In this document: in pieces, positions 21,981 through 33,200 of the stretch
How the letters are laid out: each line of letters begins with the position of its first letter
Numbering within the stretch: position 1 is the first letter of the stretch
Made by a program: the position numbers and the translations under genes
The notes under the pieces: generated by a model
What the model was told of the DNA's origin: nothing
Database searches by the model: none
The model's input: the letters and a program-made list of their open reading frames with translations, nothing else
Assembly: GCA_009667805.1 (NCBI GenBank)
Contig: CM019068.1
Span: 5,129,218-5,193,217 of the forward strand
Direction: 5' to 3'
DNA length: 64,000 nucleotides
Source: Leptobrachium leishanense
Taxonomy: Eukaryota > Chordata > Amphibia > Anura > Megophryidae

Positions 21981-22558
21981 GTACGGTCTGTTGTATATAA
22001 GTATTAGATTTGTCAGCATGTGTTATGGATTAGCTGTTGTGACAGTGTGATTAGGGGCAGGGTGGCGGAACACAGGTTTATAAACAGGCGAAGTGAGAAT
22101 GCCCATTTCCCCCTATAGGGTTAACTCTAAACTACTGACTAAGTCTGTCCAGCCCTTTATAGGAGAGGTGGTCCCCTCTGAGAGGGCAGTCTTGGTGCTG
22201 GGTGCAGAAGGAAAAGGGAGCTTAATCCTGAGCCCCGAAGCAAAGGTATATTAGATTTTATTTTTACATTTTGGTAAGCGGTTTAGCCGCCCAATATGTC
22301 AGATAGGTAGCTAGGATGTTAGTTAGATTCTGCATCCAGGAGTAAGTATTTATTTTGTATTTGTTTATTTTCTGTTCATATTATACCCTGCAATGACGGC
22401 ACAATAAAGCGAAACAGAAGCACCGATACGTGTGTCCAGTGGCTTCATCACACTGTATAAAACAAGTCCAGGCTTTAGTTCCTTTGCTAAATATAAATAC
22501 ATTTTGGGGAATAAATGCCTGATTTTCATAAAGTAATTCTGTGTATTTTAAATCACAG
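21981..22558. other. 578-bp intron, nothing recognised
   Basis: No repeat or exon was recognised between the two lid exons. Confidence 0.5.
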
Positions 22559-22677
22559 CGACAAGATACTTTGTGGGTTGCAATCACTACCGAGCGCGAT
22601 ACTATATGTTAGAAAGTATCCGGAACTGCAGCGGTTTCCTGGCGTTCCCATGTGAAAGCTACGCGTCCTTCCTGAAT
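22559..22677 (+). CDS. pnlip-like: lipase exon: end of lid and catalytic His
   Basis: The exon is 119 bp, entered in phase 1 and left in phase 0. The acceptor is AAATCACAG and the donor AAT|GTAAGT. It encodes TRYFVGCNHYRARYYMLESI, then RNCSGFLAFPCESYASFLN. Cys-Asn-His carries the lid-closing cysteine and the catalytic histidine. FPC is the cysteine of the next disulphide. The lid tryptophan of mammalian enzymes has no counterpart. N-C-S is a possible N-glycosylation site. Confidence 0.95.
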
Positions 22678-24172
22678 GTAAGTAGCGCTGCTCATGTAGG
22701 AGGACGTCTCCATCTGTCAGGCACAGCTTTACCAAACAAAAAGTCTAAGTTTTCCCAGTCTGGAACCTTCTGTTAAACATTTCAAGAGACGCACAGTCTA
22801 GGAGCACGAAATTCCTAATATTGGAATTTAAAGTGTACGTGTTCATATAAACGCACAATTTAGTGAACATTCCACTATCATGTGATAATCTGTAAAGTAG
22901 GTTTCACTACACTGTGATTCACAGGATGAACAACTCTCTGCACTCACATGACTCCGAACCCTGTCTCTTTGTAAAGCGCTGGCTAAACAATCTCTTTGTA
23001 AAGCGCTGGCTTAAATGGGGTGACACGTCCCACACCACTTGAGTTTCTCTTGGCAGGTTCTGCTGATTGTAACAGCCTTAAAGTGATAGATCCTGCTGAC
23101 GGCCGCTACACAATTATATTTTATTGATAGTTTGTATTTCAGAAGATTCTACTCACCTTTTATCCCTCGCTATGCTGCTCCTCCTTTACAGCTCACGGAC
23201 TTCTGATTCCAGGAGTCCGTGAAGCTTAATTTGTGCACCAGTGCATCTTGGGTAGCATAGGAACCGAATATTGGGCACCGCTACAGGACTCGCACGCAAA
23301 TTCCGTAGCACCTGTGCAGAGTGATGGATCGGAGCTGCACGTGCAGGCACAGATCTGATCCATTGCTGCCTCTCTGAGAACGCTCACTGCAGAGATTGGT
23401 CTCATGGGGTGACGTCATCCACTCTGTGTGTGACATCACTGTTGACCGGCAGCTGGGAAATTCGAAATCCCGGCTACTGGTGACACTGGGTGGGAGGAGG
23501 AAACTTCTCTGCTTTACCAAATGATTTCACCAGGTAGGGAGAACTGGGAGGGGGGAGAAGGGGGGGCACTCCTCACTTCCTGAACACGTTAAAAAGATAA
23601 AAGGGTCATGATGAGTAGAGGGTCCGTCACTTCCCCAGAAATCACATGCCACGTGTAAGAGACTCCATGTAACTCATACTAACGATGTTTATTTATTAAG
23701 ATTAGACGAATGATGTCACAGCTCTGCTCAGCTGCAAAATACTGGCAGGACTGTATTACATTGTATCTTCCTGCATAGGCCGAGATCCTCCTATGAGTCT
23801 TCCTACACATCATGTCCCCGTCCCCCCGCGATCTTACAGACATCGGGAGGCTGCGTTAAGTTGTCCAAGTAAATTAACGCAACTCCATTTAATCACAAGA
23901 TTAAAAGAAAAGAAATTATAAACACTTGGAGGAAACATGACAAGTTCGCTTCCTCAACGTGCAATTCTCCGCAACCGTGGGCTTTGTCCAGAGCTAGATA
24001 TGTTCGTTTTGTTTCTTTCCAAATTGAAATTCAGACGAATTTATGCTGAATCGTATTTTGGAAGCACTTTCGAAATAACAAATCGATTTTGTCCGAAACG
24101 GAACGAAAACAAAATGGTATTTTTTCTTTACTTCAGTCATGCTGTGTTTATTGGGTGCTGTCCTTGGTGGAA
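22678..24172. other. intron sequence, nothing recognised
   Basis: About 1.5 kb without a recognised repeat, exon or RNA. Two copies of AATCTCTTTGTAAAGCGCTGGC-like sequence at about 22967 and 22989 form a trivial 22-bp duplication. Confidence 0.5.
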
Positions 24173-26440
24173 ACCTATTTCAGCACTAAGGACAGGGGGA
24201 TTACTGTAACCTATTTCAGCACTAAGGACAGGGGGATTACTGTAACCTATTTCAGCACTAAGGACAGGGGGATTACTGTAACCTATTTCAGCACTAAGGA
24301 CAGGGGGATTACTGTAACCTATTTCAGCACTAAGGACAGAGGGATTACTGTAACCTATTTCAGCACTAAGGACAGGGGGATTACTGTAACCTATTTCAGC
24401 ACTAAGGACAGAGGGATTACTGTAACCTATTTCAGCACTAAGGACAGGGGATTACTGTAACCTATTTCAGCACTAAACACAGGGGGATTACTGTAACCTA
24501 TTTCAGCACTAAGGATTGAGGGATTACTGTAACCTATTTCAGCACTAAGGACATAGGGATTACTGTAACCTTTTTCAGCACTAAGGACAGAGGGATTACT
24601 GTAACCTTTTTCAGCACTAAGGACAGAGGGATTACTGTAACCTATTTCAGCACTAAAGACAGGGGGATTACTGTAACCTATTTCAGCACTAAGGACAGAG
24701 GGATTACTGTAACCTATTTCAGCACTAAGGACAGAGGGATTACTGTAACCTATTTCAGCACTAAGGACAGGGGGATTACTGTAACCTATTTCAGCACTAA
24801 GGACAGAGGGATTACTGTAACCTATTTCAGCACTAAGGACAGAGGGATTACTGTAACCTATTTCAGCACTAAGGACAGGGTGATTACTGAAACCTATTTC
24901 AGAACTAAGGACAGAGGGATTACTGTAACCTATTTCAGCACTAAGGACAGAGGGATTACTGTAGCCTATTTCAGCACTAAGGACAGGGGGATTACTGTAA
25001 CCTATTTCAGCACTAAGGACAGAGGGATTACTGTAACCTTTTTCAACACTAAGGACAGGGGGATTACTGTAACCTATTTCAGCACTAAGGACAGGGGGAT
25101 TACTGAAACCTATTTCAGAACTAAGGACAGAGGGATTACTGTAACCTTTTTCAACACTAAGGACAGGGGGATTACTGTAACCTATTTCAGCACTAAGGAT
25201 TGAGGGATTACTGTAACCTATTACAGCACTAAGGACATAGGGATTACTGTAACCTTTTTCAGCACTAAGGACAGAGGGATTACTGTAACCTATTTCAGCA
25301 CTAAGGACATAGGGATTACTGTAACCTTTTTCAGCACTAAGGACAGAGGGATTACTGTAACCTTTTCCAGCACTATGGACAGAGGGATTACTGTAACCTA
25401 TTTCAGCGCTAAAAACAGGGGGATTACTGTAACCTATTTCAGCACTAAGGACAGAGGGATTACTGTAACCTATTTCAGCACTAAGGACAGAGGGATTACT
25501 GTAACCTATTTCAGCACTAAGGACAGAGGGATTACTGAAACCTATTTCAGCACTAAGGACAGAGGGATTACTGTAACCTATTTCAGCACTAAGGACAGAG
25601 GGATTACTGTAACCTATTTCAGCACTAAGGACAGAGGGATTACTGTAACCTATTTCAGCACTAAAGACAGGGGGATTACTGAAACCTATTTCAGAACTAA
25701 GGACAGAGGGATTACTGTAACCTATTTCAGCACTAAGGACAGAGGGATTACTGTAACCTATTTCAGCACTAAGGACAGGGGGATTACTGTAACCTATTTC
25801 AGCACTAAGGATTGAGGGATTACTGTAACCTATTACAGCACTAAGGACATAGGGATTACTGTAACCTTTTTCAGCACTAAGGACAGAGGGATTACTGTAA
25901 CCTATTTCAGCACTAAGGACATAGGGATTACTGTAACCTTTTTCAGCACTAAGGACAGAGGGATTACTGTAACCTTTTCCAGCACTATGGACAGAGGGAT
26001 TACTGTAACCTATTTCAGCGCTAAAAACAGGGGGATTACTGTAACCTATTTCAGCACTAAGGACAGAGGGATTACTGTAACCTATTTCAGCACTAAGGAC
26101 AGAGGGATTACTGTAACCTATTTCAGCACTAAGGACAGAGGGATTACTGAAACCTATTTCAGCACTAAGGACAGAGGGATTACTGTAACCTATTTCAGCA
26201 CTAAGGACAGAGGGATTACTGTAACCTATTTCAGCACTAAGGACAGGGGGATTACTGTAACCTATTTCAGCACTAAGGACAGAGGGATTACCGTAACCGA
26301 TTTCAGCACTAAACACAGAGGGATTACTGTAACCTTTTTCAGCACTAAGGACAGGGGGATTACTGTAACCTATTTCAGCACTAAGGACAGGGGGATTACT
26401 GTAACCTATTTCAGCACTAAGGACAGGGGGATTTCTGTTA
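24173..26440. repeat. 36-bp minisatellite, about 63 copies
   Basis: The unit is ACCTATTTCAGCACTAAGGA followed by CAGGGGGATTACTGTA (36 bp). Because the period is 12 codons and the minus strand has no stop, a 694-codon frame (repeat GYSNPSVLSAEI) is open from 26511 to 24427. It is not a gene. Rare variants at 25191 (GGATTGAGGG), 25371 (CACTATGGAC) and 25395 (AGCGCTAAAAACAGG) reappear exactly 612 bp later, so 17 units were duplicated as one block recently. It lies in the intron after the catalytic His exon. Confidence 0.97.
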
Positions 26441-27416
26441 CTTGTAATCCTCCTTTTTAACCCGAATCTAACAGTAATTAATTCATCCATTTTACCATTC
26501 TGAAATAGCAAATCAAAATGAAATAACGAATCTATCCGAAATACGAATTACAGTGACATAATGAACACACTGAAACAATTTATCAAACGTAGCTAATGCA
26601 TCCAAAACAAAACAAATTTTTTATTGTGTACATGTTTATCCAGAGCCACCGCTAGCATTTAGGTGAGAAAATTATGAGGGGCCTCTGTCCACGTTTTAAC
26701 ACCACATCTTGTTATACACCACCTTTTTTTCCCACACACTGATAGACACCACTTCTGCCACATAGACATCCTTTCCCCCACCAATTAGACACAATAACAC
26801 ACCCATGTCGCTGCTTTCATGCAGGCGGAATCTCTCAGAATCAGGTAGTCCCAGAGGCAGGTGGAGTTCCATGCTGGGCTCTGTGCATTTGGCAATGGCG
26901 CAGGGTCCCTCGAAGTGCAGAGCCCAGGTCATGCACCCTAGTATCCACACCCATAAGGACAGGGCTGGCTTTGTCCCACCATCACTCCCAGAGAGGACGT
27001 TACAATACATGCTGTAACAATGGAGAAAGTCCAGTCTCCATCAATGGTGACATTATAAAGGAGGGACGAGGCCTCTGCAGGAGGGAAGATTGTGTCAGCT
27101 CGCCTGGTTTTTGTGCTGGCTGAGCAAAGCTGTGACATCATTCAGCTAATCTATTCTCTATCATTGATTTAACAGATAAACACAGTTTGAATAAAATAAA
27201 GGTTTTCATGAGTCATCATCGGTAGCTTTTCTTGTGCCGTGGTGGGATTTTCTGTGGAATCAATATTTCCTCTTTAAAATCTTTATGTAGCAAAGTACAA
27301 GGAAATATCAAAACATGGAATCCTTCGAGGTCAGGAGGTCATATCTTCACATAATGTCTCCATGCTGAAGGTCGGGCAGGTTGTTGATGGTCACATTGGT
27401 CTGTGTGTCTCTTCAG
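26441..27416. other. intron sequence, nothing recognised
   Basis: About 1 kb with short open frames only. No element termini were recognised. Confidence 0.5.
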
Positions 27417-27558
27417 GGTAACTGCTTCCCGTGCCCGCACTCTGGCTGCGCATACCTGGGTTTCTGCAATGGAACATCTTGTAACTGTACAAACAATGGA
27501 ACAATCCAACGCCGAGTATTCTACCTGAGGACAGGACGGGAGATCTCTCGCTTCGCGA
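27417..27558 (+). CDS. pnlip-like: lipase exon: end of the catalytic domain
   Basis: The exon is 142 bp, entered in phase 0 and left in phase 1. The acceptor is GTCTCTTCAG and the donor GCGA|GTGAGT. It encodes GNCFPCPHSGCAYLGF, then CNGTSCNCTNNGTIQ, then RRVFYLRTGREISRFA. NCFPC...GC matches the two short disulphides of the family, and FYL-TG matches the last strand before the C-terminal domain. Where mammals have a HYADRYPGKTNDVGQ-like loop, this protein has a loop with three cysteines and three N-glycosylation sequons. Confidence 0.95.
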
Positions 27559-28190
27559 GTGAGTAATACACATGTAGCGCACGTACCAGGTGACCTAAGT
27601 GGTATAAACGTGCCCCATAGTTTGGCTTCATAACGTATTTCACAGAAGGTGCTGTTCAACAGGGCTGCTCTTTTAGTCGTTTTATGCCCATGCTGATTCC
27701 TTTACACGTCCGCTCCTTATTCTACCCGCCTGTAACCTTGCTTTGTTTTCTCTGTGATGTCACTTCTATTTTTCTCTCCCTCTTTCTGTGACATAAGCAT
27801 TCCATTAAATGATGGACAGGCCATGGCCAAACTCCGGAACATAAAAGCCGACCAGACCCTCCACATTCCCGGAGTCAATGAATAAAACGGGTTGCAAAAA
27901 CCCAAAGCGCAACACGATTACAAATAAAAAAGTAATTTACCTTATATAAAACTATAAAATTCTACGCTGATTTAACCCTTTTACTACCAAAAAGATTTGC
28001 ATGATTTTATATTATAATACAAAGAAAAAACAAAACTGACTCCATTTCATACCTTTTCTAATGCTGGATTCATGTGTCTCACATGGAGACAATTCACTTC
28101 CTAGTGAGCTCTCCCTCCTGTCACCATGTGTTACTGTTAAGAAGCTACAAGGAGCAGCCCCCACCCTCACTGTAACAAAAAAGCTCCACA
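27559..28190. other. start of the 19.9-kb intron, nothing recognised
   Basis: No repeat family recognised, although this intron is otherwise packed with transposons. Confidence 0.45.
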
Positions 28191-28197
28191 AACTTTC

Positions 28198-28310
28198 CTG
28201 CAGCATTCCAGCAGCCAGGGATTTGTCAGAATACAGGGGGAGCTTTGGGGTCAGTCGCTGCTGTACAGGGATACGATTCAGGGGTTATAATGAGTGTAAA
28301 TCCCTGTCCA
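28198..28310. repeat. dispersed repeat related to 4474-4570
   Basis: CAGCATTCCAGCAGCCAGGG, GGTCAGTCGCTGCTGTACAG and the intervening bases match the segment in the earlier intron with scattered changes. Class unknown. Confidence 0.7.
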
Positions 28311-28369
28311 GTACAGATAAAAAGTGTCCTATCAGCTGGCGGGAGCTAAAACGCCAACGGTACATGAAA

Positions 28370-28783
28370 AGTCTAAAATTATTCCCGTTTTTATTCAATA
28401 TCCATTAAACCATTTATTCTTGTCACTTGCAGCAAAAAGTCTATTTATTTAGGATGATTTAGGGATTTTTTTCAGTGAATTTTGTTTGCTTTTTTAGTTT
28501 TTTTTTTCTGTAACAGACCTTTTTATTATTATACATAGGACCTTATGTATTATTTTCATGCAGTAGTCTTTTGGAAAACACCTTATGAAAGTTGTGGGTC
28601 TTTTTTATAAAAAAAAATTACCCTGTTCGGCGGCTTTTTTTGGATTGATTCAGCGGTTTTTTGATTCGTTCTGCGTGTTGTTTCGCTGCACTTCAGGGAC
28701 CCTGCGGTGAATGCTGAATACACCGTAGGGTCAGAGAATTGAACTCGCCATAGTGACATTTCGGTACTCTGAATAACGCTGAT
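28370..28783 (+). mobile_element. fragment of the CAGGGTTATTC MITE family
   Basis: Homologous, in order, to parts of the element at 46122-47423: AAAAAGTCT...TTTAT, CTGTAACAG, GCTGAATACACCG and the closing CTCTGAATAACG(C)TG end. The 5' terminus is not visible. A further inverted piece (TTAAAAATATTCCCATTTTA on the minus strand) lies at about 29160-29285. Confidence 0.6.
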
Positions 28784-30296
28784 AAACCCCGCCAGTGGAC
28801 ATGCAAGAACTCACCAATCAGAAGAATAGGAGCTCTCTAATCCAGACTTTACAGGCTGACTTGTTGTTCCAAGATGGTGCCGGAGAGAACCCCCCCCACG
28901 TTCCAAAATTTTATTAATATATTTTATAGTATGGATAGAGAGAGTTACGTGTGATAATTTAAATAGTGAAATTAATGTATGTGGAATTGTGATATTTAAG
29001 ATAATGTATTTAATAGCGGCCACAATGCAAGTTTCAGATTATAATTAGGGATGAGCTGTTCGTTTCGGAGTTCGATTCGAACATGGGCCGTTTGCGAACA
29101 TCAAACTTTTTGGGACGTTCGCCAAAAGTTCTAAAAATTTTTTTTTGAAAAAAGTATAAAAAATGCTTAAAAAATACTAAAAAATCTAGATATAAAAAGA
29201 CTCTTTACTGCGGAATATTATAAACAACGGTTTATTAGATATTGAATTAAAATGGGAATATTTTTAACATTGAAGCTTATGGGATAAAACATTCTTGTTA
29301 CTAAAACATCAGGCAGACACGGCCCTCTAATCAGGCACTGTAGAGTAGGGATGAGCCGAACACCCCCGTGTTTGGTTCGCATTCTAACTCGAACAATTTT
29401 GAAAGTTCGAACACGTACCGAACTCAATGCAAGTCTCAAATGCAATGCAAGGACTCAAAAGTTCGGTTTTTAGAGTGCCCTGCAAGAGGGCATATATACA
29501 AGATATTTTCCATAAAAGGTGTATAGCGGTCTGGGTAGTGCCCTGGGGGGACAGGAAACCAGGACAAAAAGTTTTAAAAAAAACCGTTTTTAAAGGGACA
29601 ATGAGTTTTCCATGAAATAAGGGTTAAAAATAAAAACGAAAAATTCCTTCAAATATCGTGCCTAGGAGGTCCCCATAACCTGCCCGTGAAGTGGCAGATT
29701 TCTAGGATGTATAGAATTCTTTAAAAACAAAACAATGACGTTTCAAATTATGGTAAACGCTTTTCCTTTAATCTATTCAGAAACAACTGTTTGGGGCGTC
29801 AGTCTATATTAAAAGAGGAGACCTTTTCAGACACGCAGAACACGTTTAGTGATTTTTTGGCGAAATTGTGGTGAAACTTATGCAGGCTTTGGATGAAAGT
29901 AACAATAGGTGCTTTAAAATTGGACCTTTAGTGTCGGCAACAGTGCCGTCACACCGTAACCCCTCTGTGGTATTGTGGAAGAGTGCAAGGTTGGACCATG
30001 TGTTCCAAAAAATTAAAATGATATAAATCTGGCACAGGCGTCAGTGCACCCAAATATTGTGCCTTTCATGGCAGCAAGTGCCTTCACACGGTAACCCTTT
30101 TGTGGTATTGTGGAAGAGTGCAGGGATGGACCCTGCGGTTCAAATAGTTAAAATTATATAAATGTGGCACAGGCGTCAGTGCAGCCAAATATTTTGCCTT
30201 TCATGGCAGCAAGTGCCTTCACACCGTAACCCCTTTTGTGGTATTGTGGAAGAGTTCAGTGCTGGAGGATTTGTGAATGCAGAAGAGATCCCCGAT

Positions 30297-33200
30297 CTAT
30301 TCAGTTACGTCAGCATCAGGGGATTGATAGCTGCTGATCCAGGACTGATTCATTTTTATAAATGTCAGCCGGTCTACAGAGTCGGACAGACGCACTCTTT
30401 TGTCTGTGACAAAACCTCCAGCGGCACTGAACGTCCTTTCAGAAAGCACGCTGGATGAAGGGCAACCTAGTAGCTGCATAGCATATTGGCTAAATTCTGG
30501 CCAGTAATCCAATCTCAACACCCAGTAAGCCAGTGGATCATCTGCTGGAAAGGTATCCAGGTCTGCCCTTGCCCCTAGGTAGTCCTGCACCATACGGTGA
30601 AGACACTGGCAATGCGTGCCTACATTTGATGTTCCTGGGCGTCGTGGACTAAATAAATTTAAAAATGCATCAGTCAAGCGGCCCTGGCCTTCACCTCTAT
30701 TCCTCTGATCATCCGCAGCCTCAGAAGCACCTGTGTCATCACTTGGTAACCTACCAGTGCCTGGAAAGGTGTTACACAAGTGTCACTTTAGAGCGTCCTC
30801 AAGTTTTTTCATCCTGTCCTCCCTCTGTGTGGGCAGGATGAGCTCTGCAACTTTACCCTTGTATCGTGGATCAAGAAGGCTTGCCAACCAGTAATGATCC
30901 CTCTCCTTGATAGCACGAATCCTGGAGTCCTTTACCAGGCTTTGCAGGATAAGGGAGCCCATGCAGCGTAGGTTGGAGGTGACATTAGCTTCTGAGTCTT
31001 CCTGGTCAATGAGGAAGATGACCCCATCGTGCACTTCCTCCTCCCAGCCACGTACTAGTCTTTGTGTTTGTGGGCACACAAACTCCACCCTTGAGGAATC
31101 CCCACCTTCAATGCCCCCACTACTTAAATATTCCTCCTGATCTGAGGAGGACCCGCTGAAATGCTGTCTGCGGAAAGACTGGGCCTTCAGAGCAAGGGAA
31201 GGCCTCCTCTTCCTCCCGCTGCTCTGCCTCTAGAGCCACATCTATAATTCCCCGCAGAGTGTGCTCCAGCTGGAACACTAAAGGAATTGTGTCACTGATG
31301 TATGCACTGTCCCTGCTCACCATCCTCGTTGCCTCCTCAAATGGTGACAGTACAGTGCATGCATCCTTAATCATCAACCACTGCGGGGGGAAACAAGTTG
31401 ACCTGAACCTGTCCTTGTGCCATACTCACACAGGTACTCGTTGATGGCCCTCTGCTGCTTGTGCAGACGCTGCAGCATGGCTAATGTCGAGTTCCACCTG
31501 GTGGGCACGTCACAGATCAGACGGTTTGTGGGAAGGTGGTATTCTCTTTAAATTTCTGACAGGCGAACACTTGCTGGGAATGACCGTCTGAAGTGGCTGC
31601 AGACTTTTCTGGCCTGGCTGAGAAGCTCTGCCAGCCCTGGGTACCTGGTTAGGAAATACTGTACCATCAGATTTAGGACGTGTGCTAGGCATGGTACATG
31701 CGTCAACTTACCCAGGCGTAGGGTGGAGAGAAGGTTGCTGCCATTATCACAGACGACCATTCCCAGCTGAAGCTGATGTGGTTTTAATCATCTCTGCACC
31801 TGACCCTGCAGAGCTGACAGAATTTCAGGCCTGGTGTGGCTCCTGTCCCCTAAACAAACCAGCTCAAGCACAGTATGGCTTCTTTTTGCTTGAGCCATTG
31901 CGTAGACCCTGTCAGGCGTCGGTTTAACTGCCACTTCGCCAGAGACAGAGAAGGAGGAGGAGGAGGAGGAAGAGGGAGAGGTGGTGGTGGAGCAGACAGA
32001 CCTCATACAAGCAGCTTTCTGGAGGCGTGGTGGATGAACAAGCTCCAGCACAGAGCCCCGTCTTGGATCCCTCCCAGCTGCAATCAGAGTGCCATATGAA
32101 CTAGGCATGGAGTGTGGGTGTAAGCCCAATATGCAATGAGCCATTATTAGAGAGGCAGGTTGCAGGGTTAATCAAGATATTTATTTTAAATAACACAAAC
32201 AGCAGAAGGAAATGAATAAGAGAAGCAACTCAAGAGGTATAGAAGAAAAGAGGGCAAGATGGGCAACTATCTAAAGTAGAGGAAAGACATAGGAAAAAGG
32301 TTTTGAAGAAAGAGATGGATGGCTATGAGTAATGGGAGAACTGAATCAAGAGGTATTAGAGGAGGAGGAGTGGGCGAGGCAGGCAAGGATCTAAAGCAGA
32401 GGGAAGATCTAGGAAAAGGGAATGAATCAATAGGAGGTTGACTGAGAATGATGAGAGTGGAAGCAGAGGTGAGAAACTAGATGTTATATGGAGCTAAAGA
32501 TAGAGGGAGGCAAAGAGCAAAATGAAAAGGTGAAAGGATTAAACAGGATGAATTAGGAGGTACAGGAGGAAACTGAAGATACGCTGAACTAAATAGGGGG
32601 GCAGATACTGGATAGAAAATAACAGAATACTAACTAGACAGCTAAATAATATTGTCCATGGCAAGGTATCCAGATATAGGTTAAGGCAATCTCGTAGTCG
32701 AAGTTTCAAGCAGAAGTCGTGGAATACAGATCACAGAATAATCATAAGTCCATAGCCAGGGGTCATACACGTTAAATCCAATTAGGAGGAACTGGTAGCA
32801 AATGAATGGGGGTTACCGGTATAGCAGAGGTTTGGAAATGGTTCACAGGAGGGTTTCCAGATGGGTACTTGAGAGGGCAATCAGATGGGTAGTCCAGAGG
32901 GTTTAACCAGTAAGTAGTCCAGAGGGTGATCAGAAGGTTCCAGGAACAAGGAGTTTCAGAGAACAGGTCAGCTTGGTGCAAAGTTCTGACTTCAATGAGG
33001 AAGTGCTCAGTAGAGGGTGCGGCTTCCTCATAAGGAGTTCTCATTAGCAGCGGATAGAGTTCAGGTGAGGCTTCAGGGCTTGTGTGCAAAACCAAATGGC
33101 AAGTCCTGGAACCTGCATTAAACAGGTGTGCATTGCTTTAAAGGGGTTCATACGTGAGTTTCCTGACAGAGAGTTACCCAGTGGGCCGTGAAGGAAATAA

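Noticed and set aside
24427..26511. Minus-strand 694-codon ORF with a 12-residue repeat
   Set aside because: The 36-bp period keeps the frame open. Only about 20 codons are outside the repeat and there is no recognisable domain.
30907..31140. Plus-strand ORFs within the hAT gene
   Set aside because: Antisense shadows of the minus-strand transposase, which has recognisable motifs.
31909..33169. hAT or LTR classification of the insertion by its ends
   Set aside because: Neither an 8-bp nor a 5-bp flanking duplication could be found, so the class is left open.
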